Shown: positions 1 to 11,233 of the stretch, piece after piece
Layout of the letters: each line of letters opens with the position of its first letter
How positions within the stretch are numbered: the first letter of the stretch is position 1
Origin: Ignelater luminosus
Lineage: Eukaryota; Arthropoda; Insecta; Coleoptera; Elateridae
Assembly (NCBI GenBank): GCA_011009095.1
Contig: VTPC01090547.1
Coordinates: 297,195-361,194, forward strand
Length of the DNA stretch: 64,000 nt
Direction: 5' to 3'
The notes under the pieces: model-generated
The model's database searches: none
What the model saw: the letters and a program-made list of their open reading frames with translations, nothing else
Told to the model about the DNA's origin: nothing
Translations under genes and position numbers: made by a program

Positions 1-2590
1 TAAAAACCAATATCCTAACGGTACTCTTTTTAGAATGGTTGTAAAAGGGTACCTAAAGGACAGTATAGTTTTGGTGGTCGAGGTGACCACACCAACGGCA
101 GAAATAAATAAACTAAAGTTGCTATACTCAAGTGAGTTGTTTAATTTGCAAAAAAGAAGAAATCCAGCACATTATCCAACAATATCTGTGTGTGCATGTT
201 TTTGATTTTTTTATTTCAGTGAGAATAAATTGTACGTCGATTAATCTCTACCCAGGTTTATTCCATTTTCATGTTGACATGAAATTGTCAATAAACCCAC
301 ATAAACTTTGTTTTTCCAAGTACACTTTGTAACGATACACATGTTAACACAGCTTGAACGATTTATATGAAAGACAACTATTTGTATACAACTTAACTCT
401 ATCATGCGTGACGTTGTTCTATCAAAGGTCGCCGTGTTAGACAATACCTCAAGCATAGAGTACACAAAATGAAATGTAGTAAACTTTAACGATAGGATTT
501 TGTTCTGAATATAGATATCCGCGACAAAAACTGATTCAATATATAGAATAAACACGAAAAGCAGCCAGTGTTTTATATTTTCATATCGGTTTGAATAAAA
601 TTGTTGAGAATAACTCTGTAATAGGTTTAGCAGAGCAACTTGATTCGCTGTTCTAATAGACTTCAAAGGGTATAACTATCCGTGTTATACAATAAATCAC
701 AGTAGAGGATGTTTGGTGGCAGACAATCAGATTCCTGAACCACTTACATTTCTGTACACCACCTCCTCTAACGCCATTGGTGAGAACTTCAGGCGTTAGT
801 TGTGCTCGACTGCATGCTTTGCAATCTTGTCTCATAAATAGTGTTAATATCTACACAGTACATATTTCACATTTTTTGCACTTAAATACATTTTTCTTGT
901 TTCAAAACGTTTTTATATACATTTTATGTGCGTGTCTCATAATTTTATTGCCCCTTTAAGCAAAAGAACCAGATGTGGTAACTCCATTTGAGTTTGAACT
1001 ATTCCGACTATTCGCATTATGAGCGGTTTTGTTTAAGAGTAGCTGGAGAATTTATTATTACATGGTCTGGCTAGCAAACTAACAAATTCAAAATTTTTCT
1101 TGATTTATTCCTAAATTCATGGATTAATAAATCATTTAATGTTGAAGGAAATGATGAAAATTACAATAAAAATTTACTAGGAACAAATCTTTTTATAAAT
1201 TAAAAAGAAAACTTTTCTATTCATGGAAACAACTAAATATAGAATTACTCCTGAGCTTTCAAGGGTCATTGCACACCGACAGTTGATCCAGATAGGTTTT
1301 CTTGGACTTCCGTAAAAATGTCCTTTTAGTCAAAAAATAAAAGTTTTACGGAGAAACCTTGTCTGGCATTTAAGAGTGATCTAAATTTCAAGCATAAGAG
1401 ATAAAGAGAGCCGATTTCAATCGTTATAAAGGGGATGGTAAAAAATTTGAAATTCATATTTTTAAGTTATAGCTAAACGTTTTTGGAAAATTAGTAAAAT
1501 CTGTCGTGGTCTGCCAATCGCTTCTACGCTTCTTCTGTAGTACATATTTGCAAGATTTATTCTCAAATGTATTTGCATTACTACTCACGAACAACAACAG
1601 TATATTATTTGATGAGATATTAGGTAAATAATGAACTCATCGCTGGGAACGCTGCTAAGGCGGTAATCACAATTTGTTTGGGAAAACATATCATTTAGAC
1701 GAATTTCCCTTTCTAGTAGTAGGCATTTTAGAGGATATTTCCAACGTAGGTAAAAATATATTTTTTGATCACCATTTGGATTATTTCAAAAATCAATTGA
1801 CATCTAAATCAGATGGGCATTGCAAGCAACTCCATCAAATAGCATTGCCAATAAAAATTTTTTACAAAGACAAAAGATAGCAGATATCTGTTGGTGATCC
1901 CATAAAACATACAATGCAGACATTGAAAGGATGTTGCAAATATGAAAACCACCTGTGGAAATATGGACGAAGAAGCGATAGAAATAAGTATTGCAGAATC
2001 TACCGAAGGTATCTCATTGACAAGCTCAAAATAAACTTTGTGATTGTGTAAGGTTTATATTTTTCATGTACCATAGATAGGATATTTTTGAATTGCATGC
2101 AACAAATATAAAGACGTTACTTTTAGCCAAAGATTAAGAAAAAAATCTAAGATACATATAATATTTTCCAAGACCGTTCTGTAGATCAAAGCCAGTCTTG
2201 GGAAAAATAAACGTTTCTAGAGAACATTTTATCTAAGATTTTGTCTTGTTTCTTGCCGCAGAATAGGGCCCATATACATTATACATATTTGTCATTTATG
2301 TAATTGAGAAACACAGATACACATATATCGTAAAATAACATAAAGGGCACACTGAAATCGTTTTTGAAACGCAGTGAGTGAATATTTTGAGCAAAATAGT
2401 TCCTTTTGACTTGAGCTAAAGCTAAATATCTCACTATTCACAAGTTAGATAAAGAAACTTTGAAACAATGTGAAGAAGTCTAATTGCGAAATTTTGCTAT
2501 TGCATTGTGTGTTACATGTTTCAGTATTATAACTGGTCCAAATTTGTTCTATATTGAATTGGTTAGTTAACCATTTCGTATTGTATTTCA
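1..2590. other. AT-rich non-coding DNA, no gene seen
   Basis: I see no supported gene here. Short open frames at 132-332, 241-666 and 777-959 lack recognisable motifs, overlap on opposite strands, and are of a length expected by chance. The only hint of coding is at 1674-1880, which is listed separately at low confidence. Confidence 0.5.
1674..1880 (+). pseudogene. Possible piggyBac-like transposase scrap (weak)
   Basis: A 68-codon open stretch reads like the segment around the second catalytic aspartate of piggyBac-type transposases. There a hydrophobic strand is followed by a pattern like G-x-N-hydrophobic-FDxx. Here the translated text has VGKNIFFDHH where piggyBac relatives usually have a VFxDNFFTS-like motif. 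The FTS part is missing and no flanking motif or TTAA end was found. It could equally be a chance ORF. Confidence 0.2.
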
Positions 2591-2975
2591 TTATAAATTT
2601 CCTTATTTTCTTTAATACTTTTAATTTAATTTTGATTTGGAATCATACCATTAACATGATCAGAAGGTAAGTCTGCTCTTTACATTTCTCTTGCACCCAA
2701 TAAACCATTTTTGATTTTCTTGTTATTGACTGCATAGTATATTTGATTTCTTAGGTTCCCTTCAAGTGTCATCCATATAACTTTATGTTTAAATACAAAT
2801 TATTTAACTTCGTTTTCCTTAATTTTTTCAAAACCATCTTTTCTCCTAATTTTTTTTCCTGTATTGTCCTTCTCAATGTTAGCTTTGAAGTCGCTCCTTA
2901 TAATTTTGATGTCCTTTTTGTATCTTTTTGTCAAAGACAGTTTGTAATTGTTCGAGGAATTCTTTTTTGCTAATT
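2590..2975 (-). mobile_element. LINE endonuclease fragment (RTE-like), minus strand
   Basis: Read on the minus strand, this stretch resembles the C-terminal part of an apurinic-type LINE endonuclease. About 2.9 kb has a KIIRSDFKANIEKD-like block (family form: GDFNAKIG). Next comes GNLRNQIYYAVNNKK (family form: PDGxTxNQIDYVLxN). Then, near 2.66 kb, comes ADLPSDHV, corresponding to the catalytic GAD-SDH motif. The G-D-F-N block is altered (SDFKA), so the copy is inactive. No reverse transcriptase follows within reach. A coding-strand bias to purines supports old LINE coding sequence. The exact clade is uncertain; RTE is inferred from the NQIDY and SDH context. Confidence 0.5.
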
Positions 2976-3389
2976 AAATTTACTGCATTTGTTGATACGC
3001 ATACAAAAAGATTCTTGCTTACAGCTCCAAAATGCACACCTGCCCAATGCTGAGCATTCTAGTTGGCGTTTGCCATTTGCTCATCTGCCAAGACCATAGA
3101 AGAAGTAACCAAAATGTATATTATGACCAAAGAGCTTCGTCATGACAAACAGTGCACAAACCTATAGGTAATTCGGTTTTGATCTTGCTGGGTTATCGTC
3201 AAAAAACTGGTATAGGCTACTTCGACTGTCATGGACATCAGAAGTTCAAGGAACGTTTGAACCCTAAACTTCTACATCTCTATCCGTAAAGCTAAACTGT
3301 TCCCACTCACTAGTTTAGGTCTAAACGTAAAGAAACCCATGCGACAATTTGATCAGGAATTTTGACGGTACCTTGAGAGAGGTTTGATA
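2976..3389. other. Non-coding spacer
   Basis: About 400 bases between a LINE fragment and a mariner remnant. I see no open frame, RNA gene or repeat. Confidence 0.4.
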
Positions 3390-3446
3390 AATTTTTAGAT
3401 TAACATAGAACGAAGTGTTCTTTTGGTCAAAATCAATTTTATTTTT

Positions 3447-3990
3447 CTACTTCATCCATCGATGCTCCAACTTTCTGATACCCTTTGAAAAATACGATGT
3501 TTGAAAGTCTGCTTTCACGGCGGCTATCACTTCATCGTAGCTCGTGAATTTCTTCCCTCCAAGCCATGTTTTTATGTTTGGAAAGAGAAAATAGTAGCTT
3601 GGAACCAGATCTGAAAAATTCAGGGCGTGGGGAACCAACTCGAAGCCAAGTTCATGAATTTTTGCCATCGCCATCATCGACGTGTGAGCCGGCGCATTGT
3701 CATGATGAAAGAGAACTGTTTTCTTCTGCATTTGAGGTCGTTTGGACTGGATTCCTTTGTTCAACCTGTCAAATAATGAAGCATAAAACAATCCTGTTAT
3801 TGTTTTTCCTTTTTGTAAATAGTCTACGAACAATATGCCATGTGAATCCCAAAAGACAGTCACCATTACTTTCCCTGGTGATGGCACCGTCTTTGCCTCC
3901 TTCTGAGCAGGTTTGCTTGTTGAAGTCTACTGTTTGGTCTCTGGTGTGTAATAATGGACCCATGTTTCATTAACAGTTACAAATCGTCAC
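3447..3990 (-). pseudogene. Mariner transposase, catalytic domain remnant
   Basis: This is the C-terminal half of a mariner transposase. On the minus strand the first catalytic motif reads VNETWVHYYTPETKQ (3930-3980), where the family has VDETW. The first catalytic aspartate is therefore asparagine. The second motif HHDNAPAHTS is intact near 3700. Exactly 34 residues later the third aspartate of the usual PSDYFLF motif is replaced by tyrosine (PSYYFLFPN, about 3585-3600). Two of three metal-binding residues are thus lost. WLGGKKFTSYDEV and the C-terminal KLEHRW are also recognisable. A stop after ETKQ and a frame change divide the reading. It ends near 3447, as in full-length mariner proteins. 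Confidence 0.85.
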
Positions 3991-4040
3991 AAAAAGTTAA
4001 TTGAATTACGCTTAAATCGATCCAAAAGCTTTTTTTCATT

Positions 4041-4211
4041 TCTATTCTTCAAAACATTTAAATATTAAATTTAGTAATCATAAATGATAAAATTTATTTA
4101 AAGAAGAAAAGAGAAACAACAAAGCAACTCTTTTCAGAAGACCGCTAGTGATATCAAACCCACAGAATATACTGAGAAACTTCAAATGCTTCAAAAAGTC
4201 AGATAACTTGA
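4041..4211 (-). repeat. Short dispersed repeat, copy 1, inside the mariner
   Basis: This segment on the minus strand matches 5275-5450 on the plus strand over about 170 bases. Shared words include TTTGAAGTTTC, TTTGATATC and GCTTTGTTGTTTCTC, and both copies end near TTTTGAAGAATAGAAA. It breaks the mariner reading between the RKxSA-like segment and the RFKRNSINF segment, so it appears to be an insertion. No terminal inverted repeats or target duplication were identified. Family unknown. Confidence 0.6.
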
Positions 4212-4363
4212 TTGATTGAAGAAGAGATGTCCATGCGCACGCGGACGGCTTTCTCATGTGCAAATCTTTATGGAATATTTTAAAATGCGTTCTGTTGATA
4301 TGCCTGCGGTCTGTGCTATCTTATTTTCATTCGACGATCATCTAACACGATTTTATGGACTTT

Positions 4364-4573
4364 TTAGATGATATCCTCAACGGTTGCTGTTTTTGGCCTT
4401 CTCGAACGCTCTTCATCAAACACACTCGTACGGCCACGTTTGAACTCTGCCACCCAGTTCTTACAGTGGCGAACGAAGGGGCAGACTCCCTGTAGACAGC
4501 GTCTAACTCGGCTTTTTTTCCGACTCTTCAAACGCAAGAATTTTATAACTGAACGATATACGACTGTCTTCAT
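4364..4573 (-). pseudogene. Mariner transposase, N-terminal DNA-binding remnant
   Basis: This is the N-terminal half of the same mariner transposase. The minus-strand reading begins near YRSVIKFLRLK, like the VIKFLxLKG start of mariner proteins. It continues with NWVAEFKRGRTSVFDEERS (the second helix-turn-helix and the linker) and RPKTATVEDII. Past the open frame it goes on through KKVHKIVLDDRRMKI and AQTAGIS towards 4260, with a stop between. It should bind the element's terminal repeats, but no intact protein can be made. Confidence 0.75.
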
Positions 4574-4700
4574 TCTTTACAAATCATTGACATCGACTAC
4601 AAGACCTACGCGTCCAAAATTGGTGACATTTTTAGTAGTGCTATCTGAAGGATGGACCATCGTAACTATAAAGCATTTTGACCTGTGGCGCCATCTTCAC

Positions 4701-5274
4701 GGTCAGCCTAAACACTTATTAAACCATCCTCTATGTACGTGATTTCTTGTAGATCCTGTAGTTGACTCTTTTATCAAAAATGATACGGTGCGTCAAAATA
4801 TCTACAAAGGGAAGTTTCTGGACGCATGAATTAAGCCGTTGGAATAATCGATTTTGTCTTGGCCAGATTTGGTTTCAGTTCATTACAACAAGGGCACGGT
4901 TAAATGAATAATTGTCGACAACTTGAATTTTTTTCCAATGGAGTTCAATTTTCCCAACCATCCTGAACTAGGAAAACTGAACAATCGTGAAAGCGGGGAA
5001 TTTTTAAGGAAAGTAGGAAGGAATACCGCACGATTTAAGAATAAATAAAAATAGTAGATTAAAAAGATGGAACAGGGATTGTTTGTCGTGTACAAACCTT
5101 CAATTATTAAATTGAGGAATCTTCAGATCAGATAACCTTATCTCTTCATTACCTGTCATTTTGTTTCAATTAATTAAAGATTACTCTTACGATTTTATTT
5201 GTCTTGCTCATTGTTCCAATATTTCAGCTTCATAATTTCTCACGCGTGTCCAACTCATGGTTTAAAATTATTTG
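4701..5274. other. Non-coding spacer
   Basis: This holds the probable 5' flank of the mariner, with its end not defined, and AT-rich sequence. The open frame at 4883-5095 (minus) is low-complexity and hydrophobic with no motif, so it is not treated as a gene. Confidence 0.4.
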
Positions 5275-5450
5275 ATCAAGTTATCTAGCTTTTTTGAGGT
5301 ATTTGAAGTTTCGCTGCATATTCTGCGGATTTGATATCCCTCGCGCTCTTCTGGGAAGAGCTGCTTTGTTGTTTCTCTCTTTTTCTTTAAATAAATGTTA
5401 TCATTTAGAATTACTAGATTTAATATGTAAATATTTTGAAGAATAGAAAA
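5275..5450 (+). repeat. Short dispersed repeat, copy 2
   Basis: This is the second copy of the roughly 170-bp repeat found inside the mariner at 4041-4211, in the opposite orientation. The two differ at many positions but stay alignable from ATCAAGTTATCT to TTTTGAAGAATAGAAA. It lies about 55 bp upstream of a tRNA-like head. Whether the two belong to one SINE cannot be told, because copy 1 has no tRNA-like part. Confidence 0.6.
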
Positions 5451-5505
5451 TATTGGGCTTCTAACCTATGACTGACGGCTTTCCTACCAACTTTCAAACA
5501 TGGAT

Positions 5506-5580
5506 GGTCTGATAGCACAGCTGGTAGAGCATTCCCACGGAAAGCCGACGATCACAGGTTCAAATCCTGTTTAGAGTCGA
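5506..5580 (+). repeat. tRNA-derived sequence (SINE head or tRNA pseudogene)
   Basis: It has both internal RNA polymerase III promoter boxes at tRNA spacing: A box TAGCACAGCTGG at 5513-5524 and B box GGTTCAAATCC at 5557-5567. The T arm is perfect (ACAGG, loop TTCAAAT, CCTGT). The acceptor strands (5506-5512 with 5571-5577) pair at six of seven positions counting wobbles, and the D stem pairs at three of four. No five-base anticodon stem forms, so it is not a working tRNA gene. A tRNA-derived SINE head is the likeliest reading. A single copy in the window prevents confirmation. Confidence 0.6.
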
Positions 5581-8109
5581 ATTTTCTTTATTGTATTAAC
5601 TTCCTAGAAATAATTAAATATCAAATTGTTCCAGCAGATATTTCATATATGTTCTGCAAGAACTTCAGTTTGCCCTTGAACTTTTACATTCTTCGATATT
5701 TCATTTATAATAGAATGCAATCTCGATACTGTTTCGATACTTAAATACAATATCGAATTGTGATTTCTCATTTTCTATTATCGATATAAATATATAAAGA
5801 TTAAAAGGCAATTTACAAGATATGTGAATCTTATAGTAAGCTTCTCGATTCCGGATTACTTCTGGACTTAAAGGATTGCTTTGAGAAATTGTAGAAACTT
5901 GAAGATTAGATCTCGGCTATACAGTTACAATTTTAGAACTGAAATATCTTTCCAGATAATGTGTATTACAGCCTCCATTATTGTGTTTATGATAGTTGCT
6001 CCCGTAGGCGAAGCAACAAAGAGGATTTATTCGAAAATAAACATTATGAATATTATATGAGAGAGGTATGGTACAGTAACGTGTAAACGAGTGGGTAAAG
6101 CTTATACATATACTGATAAATCTGTAGGATTATAGCGAATAACAAAGGAAGTTTCTTATTTTCTCCTAACGAGTTTAAATAGATACTTATAAAAGGGACA
6201 ATTAAAACTTCTCCTTTGTAATTTTCAAGATATTTAACAAAACTTTAAGAAGTGAGAATTTTGTTTTAAAAGTCTAGTCAGAGTGAACGGAAAAAGACAA
6301 ATTCTTGGAATTCTTTTTTAACGTGGATGGACGCATTGGAAGTTTTATGCGAGCAACTGTGTGGAATAAATGTGTTATAAAGTTGGAGAATGTGTCGTTT
6401 CAGACTCATTGACTGCACGGCAATCCTTCAGTTTCAGTGCACATCCTCCAGCGTCCGTAAAAATTTCCTCGATTATAGAACTGCTTTAGATCTCTATTTT
6501 TTTATACTCGAATCTATAATAGGAAGTCATATTGGTCTATTCTTCTAATAAATTGAACTTGTCTCGAATGATAAAGTTTCGTTGGGAATAGTAATTACTC
6601 GAAAGAGGTAATTAAACAGCTCTAAATCAAACGTTCGATAGCCATGAAAGGTTGAAAATGTTATCGCAGCAGACGTGAAAAGAATCTCGTTATAGAAATG
6701 TCTCGAGATAACCGAGAACAACGTAAAACATAACCGAATGACACATCACATTGGTTAGAAAGAATATTGGAATGAAAAAATATTAAGTTTCGTCACGATT
6801 GTAGTTTGGACCGACCGGTTTTTGTCGCGAGCTTAAAATTCACAGTTGCTACATATCTATGCGAAGTATCTCGACTTCTTTATTGAGTCTCTCTCCGAAC
6901 GAATTACTATGGTCGGATCTCGAACGTCAGAATCTTTACCTCTAAAAAACCTCGGGTTAAACTGGTCTTATTGGGATGCCTAAAATAAAACAATAAAATT
7001 TTATGATTGTCGGTTACAAATGCACTTCCCTTACAAATCTCTAGAACGGAGATTACTGCAGTTTCCTTCATTTGCTTCTTGATGACATTTGTTGCCTTCC
7101 TTTTCCAGAACTTATCTACTTTAACATTAATGAACCCAATCGTCTGCTCCCAAGTTCTTCAAATTTAGCAATTACTGAAAACCGGCATTTATTTAAAAAG
7201 TTTATCCATTATTAAATTATGCTTATTAACTGTTAGTCATTAATAAGCTCACCTAGAAACATTAGAGACTGCTTACTCGAATCGACATATTTCCAACTGC
7301 AAGCATTTAAAATATTTTCGAATCCCTTCAACGTCAGATTAAACATTTATGAGTCTCTTGGTACCGCCAAGATTGAAAGTTTCGTTTTCTCTTTAGAATA
7401 CTTTTATTTTAAAATTGCCAAAACATTGAAATGCGAAATCTTTTTAGGCGGTCGTTAATAATTCCTGAGATTTAGAAATTCTGACTTGAAAAATTGTAAA
7501 CAAAGCGTAATTGTTTTGAATTATGAATATTAGCAACAGAAAGCTTTAAAGCTAAATAAGGCATCAGAAAAGAGACTCGACTTGGGAAAGTATAATACAC
7601 ATTCCCATCGGTAATCAATGCATTTTAAAGAACAATGAAACAAATCGAAGAAAAAGGAATAATTTACGTAAAACTTTTATTAACAATCGAAACTTATAAA
7701 ACAAGAATTTAAAAGAGCTACCAAGAGTCATAATTTAAAACATAAAAGTTTTACTGTTCAGATTTTGTTTGTTGACATTCAAGTTAAGATGATAATATAG
7801 ATTTAAATCACAAAGGAAAAGACGCTATAAATCCAATTAATGCCGTGCCTTACTTTTTGAGAGTGTTGTTCGGCGTGTGGTATAAAATTTTATTTAAACT
7901 CTAGACAGTTGGAAAACAAATAATGGTTTGTTTAGCTTACGTAATTAACCTTGCATCTGTGCGAGCTAGTGAGTCGTTTTGTTTTCAGTTTAACACATAA
8001 ATTCATGATTCTGTTGATTTATTGAGCAAAAAAGATTACAGTTTAAAATCAAAAAGTTTGAACAGCATGCATTTAAATAGAAAACTGGGCAAAAATTGCA
8101 CGTACGCAA
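5581..8109. other. AT-rich non-coding DNA, nothing recognised
   Basis: About 2.5 kb without a usable open reading frame, RNA gene or repeat that I could recognise on either strand. Confidence 0.5.
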
Positions 8110-8581
8110 TCGATTATGGTGTGGCCGGCAGCTATTATCAGAATTAGAAAACCCCAGAATTTTTATGCTTCAGTTTCCGTCGCTTCCCAACGAACAAAAT
8201 CGTTTTTTCAGACGTTTTAATATTTAGACTATAACAGACATATCAAGTCTTTCAAAAATTTTGCTTCGATTACGCCCCACTATTTCGGACAGTTCAGCAG
8301 CCTTTCGATGCAACATGTATGAGGGATTGTATTCGTACCGCTTTATGGCTTGGAGTGAGTAATTACAACTAGCCACATCAGGCCAAAGTATTGTTAAAGA
8401 GAAATGCTTTTTAGTAAAAAAATGAAAGTCTTCCTGTTACAAAAGATTCACTTCGCATGCTACATTGGCAAATTGCTTGCCAAACTAGATAATTTTTGGG
8501 AAATTTCTCAATTCCAATAACTTTCGTCAAATCCTCCGTAGTCTTCTGATTCTGAGCAATGTAGTATCGATCATGCTTACC
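8110..8581 (-). mobile_element. DD37E (ITmD37E-like) transposon remnant, copy 1
   Basis: This is a minus-strand piece of a Tc1/mariner-superfamily transposase with the DD37E layout. Near 8540-8575 it reads YYIAQNQK. Near 8467-8500 it reads FPKNYLVWQAICQCSMRSESFVTG, a core conserved in this family. After a frame change come FTKKHFSLTILWPDVASCNYS (8356-8410) with the second catalytic aspartate, then AAELSEI where the family has PELRPIE. The third catalytic glutamate is not clearly kept. The high-coordinate side abuts the BEL/Pao LTR at 8582, so the fossil probably inserted into this element. Confidence 0.6.
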
Positions 8582-8966
8582 TGTAAACGTAAGTCATCAT
8601 CCATCATAAGACATGTGTTTTTGAGTGGTTCTTATGCCCAACGGGACTTACTTTTAACTTCTCTTTGTGTTGAAAGAATGACACTATGGTTTATACTTCA
8701 TTTAATTTTTAATATCACTACACACATACAGAGAACATATTTTGGTTATAAACTAGGCGAATTGCGCGTTAAGCTTGCGAGCGCTAAAGGTGCAGGGTAA
8801 CTTAACTGCCGCATTCACGCATTGATGTTGTAAAAAGAGAGTTAAGCCAGGGTGACGCACGCTTTTATGTGACACGGTAATGCCGAATGGGCGTGCGCCA
8901 TCAGCACCGTTCAAAGACGGGGGTTATAAAATTGGCTGCATAATTTGCACTTTGAAGTTCCAAACA
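8582..8966 (-). repeat. LTR candidate of the BEL/Pao fossil
   Basis: On the minus strand the sequence after a purine-rich tract (GGCCGGGGGCA, about 8967-8977) begins TGTTTGGAAC at 8966 and ends TTTACA at 8582. It thus has TG...CA termini and a length of about 385 bp, plausible for a BEL/Pao LTR. The low end adjoins sequence that reads as a DD37E transposase. No second copy was found in the window, so the boundaries are inferred. Confidence 0.5.
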
Positions 8967-9313
8967 TGCCCCCGGCCTTGAAAGGGCTAGCTTTCAAAAT
9001 AAGATAAAAAATTACAATAACAATATACATTAAAAGAGAGAACAAAAAAAAGTTGAAAACAGGATCAAGTGTGAAACACAAACTAAATCAAAAGAGGCAA
9101 TTTAAAGTCAAACCGAACAAAGCACTACAGACACATACCATCTTCAGCGATGGGTAGCGGACACAGTTTTGCGAAAGAACGCCGCACAACACTGTTTTGG
9201 GTACTCACAGAAACAACACGGGTAAGTTCTTGAATCCTACCCATCCTCCATTGCAATGGAGGGAGATGATCCTCCTTTATCAGAACGAGAGTATCAGGAC
9301 GTAGTTGAGAATG

Positions 9314-10177
9314 CTATGTACGCCATTTTGTACGTTGCTGCAACTCGGAAATATATTCCTTGTTCCATCTTTCCCAAAAGCGTTGATGAAGCTGCTGGAT
9401 GAGTTGGAGTTTAGAAAGCCGACTCTCGGCTATGTCGGTGATGTCAGGATCTGGCAGTGACGTCAATGGCTTACCAATCAGGAAATGGCCTGGCGTTAGA
9501 GGAAGAAGATCGGTAGGATCGGAGGATAGGGGTGAAATTGGACGAGAATTAAGAGTTGCTTCGACTTGGGTGAGCAACGTGCAAAATTCTTCAAAATTCA
9601 AAGTGCAATTACCGATCACTCTTTTTATGTGGTGTTTGGAGGATTTAATTCCAGCCTCCCACAATCGACCAAAGTGGGGACTGTGTGCGGGAATAAAATG
9701 CCAACTGATTCCTTCGTTCGCGACAGAATCTGTAATAAAGCGATATTGTTCTGCTAAAAAGCTTGCTAGTTCTCGCAGTTCCGACTTAGCGCCCACGAAG
9801 TTGGTTCCGTTGTCGGAGTAGACCTTGGCGGGTTTCCCACGGCGAGCAATGAATCGTCTAAAGGCTCGTAGGAAAGCTTCGGTAGAAAGGTCAGTCGCTA
9901 ACTCGAGATGAACGGCCCTAGTTGAAAAGTAGACAAACAAGCACAAGTATGCCTTGAGGACCTTATAGCTGCGACCATAACGATCCTTTATTAGAAAGGG
10001 GCCGCCGTAGTCAACGCCAGTTATGTGAAAGGGTGGAGATGGATTGACTCGGTCAGCGGGTAGATTTCCCATTATGGGCTTGGACAACTTAGGGGAAAAT
10101 CGAAAACACCTCAAACATTGGTGAACGGTTTTCCTAGCGAGATTTCTCATAGAAGTGATCCAAAATTGATCACGCAA
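9314..10177 (-). pseudogene. BEL/Pao integrase part
   Basis: Integrase region of the fossil. It shows a zinc-binding HQCLRCFRF segment, then the core starting VDYGGPF with DRYGRSYKVLKAYL. Further on are VYSDNGTNFVGA (second catalytic aspartate) and FGRLWEAGIKSSK (third catalytic acidic residue). A C-terminal region follows, reading GHFLIG and FWERWNKEY. Such an integrase would join retrotransposon cDNA to host DNA. It is part of a broken element and is not a host gene. Confidence 0.85.
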
Positions 10178-10213
10178 GGATGATAAAAGTAATTGCGGAC
10201 CCGCACGAAGTAA

Positions 10214-11174
10214 TCAAATGTGCTCGTGAGATACAATAAGCTTGGACAAATGATGCTTGCCTGACAGTAGAATCGGGTGTTTCTTATCATACGGAACGCG
10301 AGAATGACACAGTCGACCACCGACGCGAAGGATTCCATGTGCATCCAGGAATGGATTGAGGCTTAATATGTGAGAGGATTTCAAAGACTCGCCCCTGGTA
10401 AGTATTTTAAGTTCCTCTGGAAAGGATTCTCTTTGTGAGATTTTAATCAAAGTATTGGAAGATAATTGAAGCTCCTCATAAGTTAGAGGACCAAGGTAGC
10501 GATCATCTTTGTGAAGCGAACAGTATTTTTTAAACCTCGAGCAATAGGCGACAACTCTTTTCAGCCGAGAATAGTTGGAGAAGTGGTTGATTGAAAACGT
10601 GTTCATCGTGGATGAGGAGAAGCATTGTGCTTCTTTCTTTAATTCAAGTAGTGAATGACTTGAGAAATTGGTACAAGGCCAGCAGGACTCGCCGTCTAGT
10701 AGAAAAGGAGGTCCGTACCACCATAAGTCGGATTCTCTTAAATGGTGTGGGGCAGCACCTCGAGATGCAAGATCAGCAGGGTTTAATTGTGTAGGCACAT
10801 GCCTCGAGGTAACACTACGGGTGAGGCCCTGAATATCGGACACTCGATTGCAAACGAAGGTCTTTAAGAGGTTAGGACTGGTTTTCAGCCACCCTAAAAC
10901 TATGGAGGAATCTGTCCACAGGAAACAAGAGGAGATTTGCAGATCTAAGCCTTTTTGCACTTGTCTTATAAGTTTAGCAAGAAGCACGGCCGCACATAAT
11001 TCGAGTTTGGGAATGGTAATTGGTTTGAGAGGAGAAACTTTGGTCTTGGCACAAAGAAGTCTGACATGGACCACATGGTCCTGATCGACAGAGCGAAGAT
11101 ATGTACATGCACCGTACCCTTGCAGCGAAGCGTCGCAAAAGCCATGAAGCTGAATATCTCTTGGTTTCAGGCAT
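10214..11174 (-). pseudogene. BEL/Pao RNase H and connection part
   Basis: This section reads as the RNase H and linking domain of a BEL/Pao polyprotein. It has PKLELCAAVLLAKL, then the acidic motif FLWTDSSIVLGWL, and farther on HVPTQLNPADLASRG, all conserved in Pao-type Pol. A tail resembling the integrase zinc-binding region follows (GGRLCHS and PILLSGKHHLSKLIV). Part of a broken element. Confidence 0.8.
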
Positions 11175-11233
11175 ACGGAATGCCGATGAATTTGTAAATT
11201 GCTAAGATCAGAAAGCTCTTTGCGATAAGATAT

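Larger units (their letters stand above)
3390..4700 (-). mobile_element. Decayed mariner element (DD34D), interrupted by a short repeat
   Basis: A Tc1/mariner superfamily cut-and-paste transposon lies on the minus strand. The N-terminal helix-turn-helix block is at 4364-4573 (NWVAEFKRGRTS, followed by RPKTATVEDII). The catalytic block is at 3447-3990. Between them lies about 170 bp of foreign sequence (4041-4211) related to 5275-5450. Terminal inverted repeats could not be placed, so both ends are approximate. The large number of substitutions, stops and the insertion make it an old, inactive copy. Confidence 0.8.

Noticed and set aside
5506-5580. Functional tRNA gene
   Set aside because: The A box, B box and T arm are good, but no anticodon stem forms, so it is called tRNA-derived only.
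9399-9821. Plus-strand 140-codon open frame
   Set aside because: It is the shadow of the BEL/Pao integrase region on the other strand and has no motif of its own.
10591-11084. Plus-strand open frames
   Set aside because: Antisense shadows of the BEL/Pao RNase H region.
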